A DNA stretch of 64,000 nt, from positions 279,998 to 343,997 of the forward strand of contig NZ_KN266207.1 in NCBI RefSeq assembly GCF_000766945.1. Reading direction: 5' to 3'. The translations under genes and the position numbers were made by a program. Below are positions 58,334 to 64,000 of this stretch, piece after piece. Within the stretch, counting starts at the first letter, position 1. Each line of letters starts with the position of its first letter. Source of the DNA: Cellvibrio mixtus subsp. mixtus J3-8 (GTDB lineage Bacteria; Pseudomonadota; Gammaproteobacteria; Pseudomonadales; Cellvibrionaceae). The notes beneath the pieces were generated by a model that was given only the letters and a program-made list of their open reading frames with translations, had not been told where the DNA came from and did no database searches.

Positions 58334-59044
58334 TTATTTTAGATAAATAAAACTATTCAACGTCAATCGCCCCACGATCGGGTTGGGGCGGAACTGCAGG
58401 TTTTCAGGTATTGATGCAGAGTGCAATACATCACTCGGATACACAATTAAACGATTGAAGTTGGCTTCATAGCGACCAGTTTCTTCATAGTATTGATTAG
58501 AGCCGTTGATATATTTTTTGTGCCAGCTTGTATCCAGTGCTTCTTTATCCAGATGTTCCCCGTAAACATCCATTCGCTCTGGCGACAGTTGTTCAAAGCC
58601 TGTAGCGCTATGTCGATAAAATGATGTGCCACCTTTGTCTGGCGTACATAGATAATGCACACACGCCAGCTGTTCTTTGCGAATTGTATCAACGTGAGGA
58701 CGGGATTGCGGTAATGCCAGGCGAGCGGGTGGTGTTAAGACCAGGGAATAGGTGGAGACAGAATAATGTATATTTTCCAGTTTAAGGTTAAACGCCTTGC
58801 AAATTATATTAGCTAAATAAACTTGCAATGCCTGACTGTAAAAATCCGGTACGTTGGATTGTATTCCTGGATAAAAATTAGTTCCATCCCGAAAATCGCC
58901 AAACTTCATTGCATATTCCAGGAGCGTTTCTGCATCCTGTAAAAAATTATCAATTACCAACACTGGCGTTTTTTCGTTTCCAACAATATCTACACGATAG
59001 CGAAAATCAGGGTGAAGTGATGGTATAAAATTGTTGATTGACAT
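58334..59044 (-). CDS. DUF6445-like protein, 2-oxoglutarate/Fe(II) oxygenase fold suspected
   Basis: 236 residues. Sequence matches proteins annotated DUF6445: NEKTPVLVIDNFLQDAETLLEYA, FRDGTNFYPGIQSNVPDFY, and a SRPHVDTIRKEQLACVHYLCTPDKGGTSFYRH segment. H-x-D (HVD, near residue 118) with a later conserved His (VLHSASIPENL) is compatible with a prolyl-hydroxylase-like iron site; that is inference from motif layout. It is convergent with the JmjC gene (82 bp between stops), completing a SapC-JmjC-DUF6445 set beside the TonB receptor. No signal peptide, so cytoplasmic. Confidence 0.8.
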   Translation of the reverse strand: MSINNFIPSLHPDFRYRVDIVGNEKTPVLVIDNFLQDAETLLEYAMKFGDFRDGTNFYPGIQSNVPDFYSQALQVYLANIICKAFNLKLENIHYSVSTYSLVLTPPARLALPQSRPHVDTIRKEQLACVHYLCTPDKGGTSFYRHSATGFEQLSPERMDVYGEHLDKEALDTSWHKKYINGSNQYYEETGRYEANFNRLIVYPSDVLHSASIPENLQFRPNPIVGRLTLNSFIYLK

Positions 59045-59108
59045 CTCGGTATTGCCCTAACGGTGATTCCATATTATTGCTTATTAAAAGGATGAGTTCC
59101 ATCTCTAA

Positions 59109-59142
59109 AAAAATCCCCGCTGAAAAACAGGCGGGGATTTTT
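59109..59142. terminator. Rho-independent terminator of the chitinase gene
   Basis: Stem AAAAATCCCCGC (59109-59120) with GCGGGGATTTTT (59131-59142), 10-nt loop, A/T runs on both sides. It lies 29 bp beyond the chitinase stop on the minus strand and upstream of the DUF6445-like gene, so that gene needs its own promoter. Confidence 0.92.
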
Positions 59143-59170
59143 ATTGTAAACTTTTATGTAAAAAGTTTGT

Positions 59171-61669
59171 TTATTGCCGCAACGGCAATATCAACTGCTC
59201 ACATTCCTGCACAGTAAGGTTCTTACCGCATACCGGAATTTGGTTTTGCGGCGATGCATCAGCCTTGGTGGTAATTAATGGATTGCCAAGAATATGGTTT
59301 ACCGTATTCAGGTTATAACCATTGTCTTGTTCTGCCATCCAGAAGAATATTCCCGCAAGGCCTTTTGATTTTGCATATTTGGTTTTCAATGCAACAGTGC
59401 GTGGTGTTTCGATACTAATAAAGGATCCAATGCCTTCATGAACCAAATAATCGGCATTGGCAATTTTATCGGTATAGAGCGTATAGCCATTGCGTGGCTT
59501 TAATTCCCGGTCCAAAAAGTTTTGGTAGAGATCATAGCCTTCAATAACACCGGCTTCCCATGAGCCCACACCGGCAATTCCCAAAATTAATTGTGCTCCG
59601 GCCCAATTGCTGTTACCTGCTGTTGTGGAACCTGCGAGCCCATTTGTGTATTCGCGAATATCGCCAGGAACTGTCGCTTTTGCACGATGGTAATTCGCCG
59701 CACCAATCATTAATTTATTTGCAGGTACACCAACCCCCAATAAATAATTGAGTGTCCAATCTGCTGAGGTCCCTGCGGATGAGCCTGTTGCGCTGGAATT
59801 TATATAAAGTGGAGTGTGGTGGGAAATTTCACGCTCCCACGCACCGGTAAGGTCATAAGTCATTACGTATAAGCGATCCAGATACGGATGCACATTACCC
59901 CAATTGATTTTTTCCAGGCGACCAAGCCCCGCCGGAATTGCTGATGACAGGCGATATTTTTTGCCGGTCTTTGCCGTGAGCCAATCCAGGCCAGCACGTA
60001 ATTCCTGAACGAGTGCAGCGTAATTAGCCGCGTCGTTAGGACCTGATGCGCCGGGGACTGAACCATCGGTTGCCGGATACTCCCAATCGATATCTACACC
60101 GTCAAAGTCAAAACGTTCGAGGAAATGCACAATCGAATCGACAAACGCTTTACGACGCGCCGTGTTTCCTGCCATCCAATAAAAACCTTCAGAAAGCGTC
60201 CAGCCACCAACCGATAAATCCAGTTTTAATTGCGGGTTTTGTTGGCGCAATTGATAAAGTACGCCAAAAACGCCACCGACTTTTGTACGGTCCAACGAAT
60301 ACTGGCTTTCTGTTCCCACTACACCTTTGGGCGCGACCCCAACGTTGCGTACAAACGCCGCTTCAAAATCAGCGAGCGCCATTGCACCATCGGGTAATTT
60401 GCTTTGCGCGCAATTACGTAATACGGCAGCAGGTGCTGTAGTGGGGAAGCCACCATCTTGTACATTACTGGCTCCGGGATAACAAATACCGGCAAAACCA
60501 TAAACGATACGATGCACATTGGATGCTGCTAGTTTAGTGAAATCAAATTTGCGACCATAAATTGCCCAGTCGCCCATGTAAGTAACAATTTCCGTTCCGC
60601 TGGTTACTTGATAAGTATTGTGTTGTAGCGCGATGCTTCCCGGAACCAATTTTGAAACACGTGCGCCATTATCACCGTCGAGCCCTGTATGTTCTCCACC
60701 ATTATCGGTAGCCACATTAATTGCGCCTTGTTGGCCACTCAACGTCGACGCTGTATTGGAAATTCGCGCAGCTGCTATTGTTCCGGTTGGATTTACGACT
60801 GCTGTATGTGGATTTCCCGCAACGGGTTGTGCCGTACCGTAATTAATGGTGTTGGAAATAGGGACCGGGCATTTATTCACATCCGGATAACCAACAGGTG
60901 CAGACCATTGGCCTGGGTATGCCGTGTTGCCCGGTTGGATCGAATGCGTGTCGACGAGTGCGCGATACACCGCACCCTGATATGCAACGAGAGAGCCCGC
61001 GGTATAAATTTTTCCACTCACAAATTCTTCTGCACAGTAACCCGTATTTGGCAGGCTGCTTGTGGTGCTGCTGGAATTATTTGAGCCATTACATGCGCTA
61101 GCTGTGGTTGCTGTCCATGCCGAAAGGTGGGCCCAACCTACGCCGGGTTCATACGCAGGATTGCCACTGGAACACCAGCCGGGTATTGCACAGGCATAAA
61201 ATCCGCCAGCATTTCTCACTACGGCACCTGCCGTATAACTGGTTCCCGCCGCATACAAAGGGCAGCTGCCCGTGGTCACACTGGATTGGCTCGAACTGCT
61301 CAAGCTGCTTGATCGTAAACTTGTTGATGACGTGCGGCTCGAAATTGAATTACTGGAGAATGATGAGCTGGAGCGCGGTGTACTTGATAACGACGTGATT
61401 GAGCTTCCGTTGCTGGACGTTGCGGTATCGCAACTCCCCAGGTCAGCCCACGCATTTGCCCATGCCCATCCTGTGCCGGGAGCATAAGGGCCACCGACTG
61501 AACACCAACCGCCAACGGTACAGCGATAAGCGTTGTTCTGGTTTTTTACAATGTTACCTGTTGCATAATTACCTTGTGCGTACTGTGCAAGGCTGCTGCA
61601 ATCGTAGGCATAAAGAGCGTTGGTAAAAAAAAATAAAGTGCAGAGTAAAAATAACTTTGTTTTGACCAT
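59171..61669 (-). CDS. Secreted multi-modular chitinase (three CBM5/12-like modules, GH18)
   Basis: 832 residues. Signal peptide LFLLCTLFFFTNALYA. Module 1 (about 22-75): CBM5-like with YRCTVGGWCSVGGPYAPGTGWAWANAW. Ser/Thr linker (~78-128). Module 2 (~133-185): FYACAIPGWCSSGNPAYEPGVGWAHLSAW. Second Ser linker. Module 3 (~207-265): CBM5/12-like with AYRALVDTHSIQPGNTAYPGQW. GH18 barrel from ~360 with LDLSVGGWTLS and catalytic FDGVDIDWEYP, acid Glu near residue 530; late VMTYDL and FFWMAEQD segments. Conserved aromatic residues line the CBMs. Hydrolyses beta-1,4-GlcNAc in chitin outside the cell, feeding the nearby TonB receptor. Ser-rich linkers are a hallmark of Cellvibrio and Saccharophagus enzymes. 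Confidence 0.95.
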   Translation of the reverse strand: MVKTKLFLLCTLFFFTNALYAYDCSSLAQYAQGNYATGNIVKNQNNAYRCTVGGWCSVGGPYAPGTGWAWANAWADLGSCDTATSSNGSSITSLSSTPRSSSSFSSNSISSRTSSTSLRSSSLSSSSQSSVTTGSCPLYAAGTSYTAGAVVRNAGGFYACAIPGWCSSGNPAYEPGVGWAHLSAWTATTASACNGSNNSSSTTSSLPNTGYCAEEFVSGKIYTAGSLVAYQGAVYRALVDTHSIQPGNTAYPGQWSAPVGYPDVNKCPVPISNTINYGTAQPVAGNPHTAVVNPTGTIAAARISNTASTLSGQQGAINVATDNGGEHTGLDGDNGARVSKLVPGSIALQHNTYQVTSGTEIVTYMGDWAIYGRKFDFTKLAASNVHRIVYGFAGICYPGASNVQDGGFPTTAPAAVLRNCAQSKLPDGAMALADFEAAFVRNVGVAPKGVVGTESQYSLDRTKVGGVFGVLYQLRQQNPQLKLDLSVGGWTLSEGFYWMAGNTARRKAFVDSIVHFLERFDFDGVDIDWEYPATDGSVPGASGPNDAANYAALVQELRAGLDWLTAKTGKKYRLSSAIPAGLGRLEKINWGNVHPYLDRLYVMTYDLTGAWEREISHHTPLYINSSATGSSAGTSADWTLNYLLGVGVPANKLMIGAANYHRAKATVPGDIREYTNGLAGSTTAGNSNWAGAQLILGIAGVGSWEAGVIEGYDLYQNFLDRELKPRNGYTLYTDKIANADYLVHEGIGSFISIETPRTVALKTKYAKSKGLAGIFFWMAEQDNGYNLNTVNHILGNPLITTKADASPQNQIPVCGKNLTVQECEQLILPLRQ

Positions 61670-62101
61670 TTTTGTATCCTCATTATTAATTATGTTTTGA
61701 AACTCGGATAACAGCTTGCATCACAGCAAGTCAAACAGGCAGGCACTTGTGGTTGATGAGGAAAAGTGCCAATGACAAAGATTCAAGCGTCAGGAATTGC
61801 AAAAATTACCGCGCGTCCCAGCGCACCTCTCTGACTGCTTAATAAAGGAGAGCTTCACCTCTTCAGTTGTGAAGACAACAGACAACGTTGTCCATCGAAG
61901 TTATTATTTTGGTGATGGGTTGTCAATGGAAAAAGAGGCTGAGTAATAAATAGTGAAGGGAGTGGCGCATAAACCAAAAATTTTTGCTAGCCTGGTCTGG
62001 ATTGTAACGATGTATCTATCGTGGCTGTTTTTCCCTATGTTGTGCCATCTTTATAAGACCAGAGCCACTACTTTCAAAAAACGCGATCAATCCATATCAA
62101 A
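61670..62101. other. Intergenic region upstream of the chitinase, with a 12-bp palindrome
   Basis: About 430 bp between the chitinase start and the stop of the ybaK gene. It must carry the chitinase promoter. At 61881-61892 lies the perfect palindrome GACAACGTTGTC, with the central CG typical of LacI-type operators; it is ~212 bp upstream of the start codon. No gene is visible; an 82-codon plus-strand frame at 61953 runs into ybaK antisense and is not supported. Confidence 0.5.
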
Positions 62102-62572
62102 TCATTCTTGTATTAAATTGAAAAAGTTAGCACGCAGTACCGTTTTAAATACATCGGGAGCGACTTCCATCTCCAAACCACGGCGACCGGCGCTAACGTA
62201 AATACTGGAATGATTTTCTGCGGTGCAATCGATAAATGTTTTTAGTGATTTTTTTTGTCCAAACGGGCTAACTCCACCCAGGACGTATCCAGTGATTCGC
62301 TCCACGGCCTGCTTGTCTGCCATAACCGCTTTTTTCGCTCCAGCTGCTTTTGCAATTTGCTTCATGCTTAATAGCGCAGAAACAGGAATAATTCCTACAG
62401 CAAATTCTTTGCCGTCCAGCATTACTACCAGGGTTTTGAATACTCGATCTGGGACTACAGCGAGTTTTTCAGCCGCTTCAAGTCCATAGGATTCAGAAGC
62501 GGGGTCATGATGGTATTCATGGATACTAAACCCGACTTTGGATTTTTCCAGGGCTTTAATTGCAGGTGTCAT
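62102..62572 (-). CDS. ybaK: Cys-tRNA(Pro)/Cys-tRNA(Cys) deacylase YbaK
   Basis: 156 residues, family length. Trans-editing enzyme that removes Cys from mischarged tRNA-Pro. Matches: MTPAIKALEKSKVGFSIHEYHHDP, YGLEAAEKLAVVPDRVFKTLVV, the KAVMADKQAVERITGYVLGGVSPFGQKK segment with active-site Lys and GGVSP, and C-terminal VYVSAGRRGLEMEVAP-like sequence. Cytoplasmic. Stand-alone gene upstream of the chitinase spacer. Confidence 0.95.
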   Translation of the reverse strand: MTPAIKALEKSKVGFSIHEYHHDPASESYGLEAAEKLAVVPDRVFKTLVVMLDGKEFAVGIIPVSALLSMKQIAKAAGAKKAVMADKQAVERITGYVLGGVSPFGQKKSLKTFIDCTAENHSSIYVSAGRRGLEMEVAPDVFKTVLRANFFNLIQE

Positions 62573-62709
62573 AGAACGGAATTCGAGGTTTCAGGTGTGT
62601 CAGATTTTACCCGAAGTGCCCCCGAATGTGTTGTCGTTAGCAGCAGCCATTTGTGAACTAACTGTTTTGCGACTAACCGTTACAGCGTTGTAATGCTGAT
62701 CGCAGTTTA

Positions 62710-63228
62710 TTATTCGAGCTCTTTCATCAATACAATCAGCTGTGCAATTCGCGCATTGGAAAGTTGGCGGTAATCCGGGTAGGGGGCCACTATTAATCGG
62801 TGTTTTTTGTTAATTGCGAAGTGTGAATCCAGCCATATTAACGGAGGTAAATTTAATGTGGCTGCATAGGTTTTTCCAGCGATGATATGAATGCTTTGTG
62901 TTTCACTATCCAATTCCGGTTTGCTGAATAATAAGGCTTCTTGTGATTGTGCGCGGAATAATTTTTCATCGCGGTATTCTTGCCAGCTTGCAGATAGGTC
63001 CTTTCTGTTTTTTTCATGGTGCCAATCAAATAACAACTTGGCATAGACATTAAATGCTTTACGCCAATGGTTGCTGGTATTTTTAACAATATGATCGATT
63101 TCACCAGCAGCTAATCCGCGCAAGCTGTCCATTGACGGGTAACTATCAATGGGTGGGCGATTTGCAATATAGAATTTTATGTTGCTGTTGGCAGCGCCGA
63201 GGCCTGTAGGGTTGGGTTTTGTCGTCAA
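62710..63228 (-). CDS. DUF6942-like protein, unknown function
   Basis: 172 residues. Soluble, no signal peptide or membrane helix. Recognisable stretches: KFYIANRPPID, SLRGLAAGEIDHIVKNTSNHWRKAFNVYAKLLF, SIHIIAGKTYAATLNLPPLIWLDSHFAINKKHRLIVAPYPDYRQLSNARI. The last part (G-K-x-Y plus P-Y-P-D-Y-R-Q-L) recalls the uracil-DNA-glycosylase fold but without clear catalytic motifs; I assign it to the DUF6942 group from memory only. Start is TTG at 63228; no in-frame ATG precedes the conserved region and the ribosome-binding site is weak, so the N-terminus is uncertain. Confidence 0.7.
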   Translation of the reverse strand: MTTKPNPTGLGAANSNIKFYIANRPPIDSYPSMDSLRGLAAGEIDHIVKNTSNHWRKAFNVYAKLLFDWHHEKNRKDLSASWQEYRDEKLFRAQSQEALLFSKPELDSETQSIHIIAGKTYAATLNLPPLIWLDSHFAINKKHRLIVAPYPDYRQLSNARIAQLIVLMKELE

Positions 63229-63326
63229 CGGAAAAGCTCATTTAGCTATTGGGATTGTTGGATTGCTACGGTTGTTGGATTGCGCAACCCCGGTTGGTGA
63301 AGCTGCGCGGTATTGTTTTAGCAAAT

Positions 63327-64000
63327 TTATAGAGGGGCGAAAGCATAATCTTTCATTTCGTTAATTTCAAACGAGATGATATTGCCTTGCGGATCAAGCG
63401 TGTATTTTCTAACTTCATCAACAGCGGTTTTTGAAAGGCCTATCGTTTGGGTTGTAATTATGAATTTCAAATTGTCATTCCCTGCATTTTCTGCACTCCA
63501 GCTTCCTTCACCAAGGATAACATTATTATCACAACTAAATGCCGGTGTTGAACCTCTATCGCCTGCTTTGACCCTGGCAGGTAAATGGCTGGGAGAAGTT
63601 GAACTGCAGTTAATGATGGTTATTCCTTTTAATGAAGCAGATTCGTCAATTTTTTTACTAAAAGAAAGTAAATTTCCCGTTGCAGTTTCGATATCGGCGG
63701 TTACTGTCCACAGCTCAATTGGCGTCAATGCGCTGGTGCCAAAACGAGTTGCCGTGTGTTTGAAATAGGTTTCCTGGGGAGTTACCAGAACCCCGTTCAC
63801 TACTGCCTCAGGTCCATTTTTTATGGATAGCTGTGCGTAATCAATCGAGGGATTTTGATTTTGCGAGGGTGTATTTAGTTCTACAGAATAAATAGTGCCT
63901 GTTTTAAGCGTAGTAATTTTCTCCAGGCTATAACTTAAATTATTTACACTGCTACTGCTACTGCTACTGCTACTGCTACTGCTACTGCTACTGCTACTGC
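63327..64000 (-). CDS. Secreted protein C-terminal part with poly-serine linker (5' end beyond window)
   Basis: The frame is open from the right edge to the stop at 63327. It begins with at least 17 consecutive Ser codons (AGT/AGC alternating), then about 207 residues (SVNNLSYSLEKITTLKTGTI..., a middle Ser/Thr-rich part, and FEINEMKDYAFAPL at the end). Poly-Ser linkers join modules of secreted enzymes in Cellvibrio and Saccharophagus. The C-terminal domain matches no family I recognise; beta-rich pattern likely. The N-terminal signal and any catalytic module lie outside the window. Confidence 0.8.
   Translation of the reverse strand, partial: SSSSSSSSSSSSSSSSSVNNLSYSLEKITTLKTGTIYSVELNTPSQNQNPSIDYAQLSIKNGPEAVVNGVLVTPQETYFKHTATRFGTSALTPIELWTVTADIETATGNLLSFSKKIDESASLKGITIINCSSTSPSHLPARVKAGDRGSTPAFSCDNNVILGEGSWSAENAGNDNLKFIITTQTIGLSKTAVDEVRKYTLDPQGNIISFEINEMKDYAFAPL
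63948..64000. repeat. Hexanucleotide repeat (ACTGCT)n coding poly-serine
   Basis: Uninterrupted ACTGCT units from 63948 to the window end, at least 53 bp. On the minus strand each unit gives AGC AGT, two Ser codons. Perfect repeats of this kind can vary in length by slippage; six-base steps keep the frame. It continues beyond the window. Confidence 0.95.

Noticed and set aside
61953..62201. 82-codon plus-strand ORF
   Set aside because: Its 3' third lies antisense to the 3' end of ybaK and no ribosome-binding site precedes it.
63948..64000. CRISPR or intergenic microsatellite
   Set aside because: The hexamer repeat is in frame with a downstream open reading frame and encodes serine.

Overview
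The window looks like a chromosomal segment of a Cellvibrio-like gammaproteobacterium (Cellvibrionaceae). The reasons are a conserved gammaproteobacterial housekeeping block (4.5S RNA, dnaX, ybaB, recR, rnd, ycgL, ycgN), several large TonB-dependent receptors, and a secreted GH18 chitinase with chitin-binding modules and serine-rich linkers. A poly-serine linker at the right edge and many c-di-GMP and histidine-kinase genes fit the same group. The genus is inferred from gene content; no rRNA is present and I see no tRNA.

Left region (1-15.2 kb): a secondary-metabolite locus. On the minus strand, in transcription order, are a chorismatase (hydroxybenzoate-forming type), a fatty-acyl-AMP-ligase-like enzyme fused to an acyl carrier domain, and a nonribosomal peptide synthetase that runs off the left edge (C-A-T-C-A-T-C-A...). 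The second adenylation domain carries a textbook serine code. Across an AT-rich divergent spacer, a plus-strand pair encodes a class I methyltransferase and a NodU/CmcH-type carbamoyltransferase, possibly tailoring enzymes. I infer an aryl- or acyl-capped, serine-containing peptide.

Central-left region (15.2-26.3 kb): an MFS transporter, a periplasmic solute-binding protein, an ldhA-glgP pair (fermentation and glucan breakdown), a four-gene MlaFED/Pqi-like lipid transport operon (permease with fused STAS domain, ATPase, MCE protein, lipoprotein), a small membrane protein and a two-domain PTPS/QueD-like protein.

Signalling region (26.5-42.3 kb): a tightly overlapping module of a YfiR-family periplasmic protein, a hybrid histidine kinase (two REC domains plus Hpt) and a REC-PAS-GGDEF-EAL protein, followed by two paralogous TonB-dependent receptors. 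After a thioredoxin-like protein and a small membrane protein comes a second module on the minus strand: PAS histidine kinase, Rcp-type response regulator and REC-PAS-GGDEF-EAL protein.

Housekeeping region (42.6-52.8 kb): tpx, 4.5S RNA, dnaX with a complete E. coli-like programmed -1 frameshift signal, ybaB, recR, rnd, ycgL, ycgN, a membrane protein, a VWA-domain protein coupled to a GNAT acetyltransferase, and dps.

Right region (52.8-64 kb): a probable chitin-utilisation locus. It holds a large TonB-dependent receptor with a structured leader, a SapC-family protein, a JmjC/cupin-8 protein, a DUF6445-like protein and a multi-CBM GH18 chitinase. It ends with ybaK, a DUF6942-like gene and a truncated secreted protein with a poly-serine linker.
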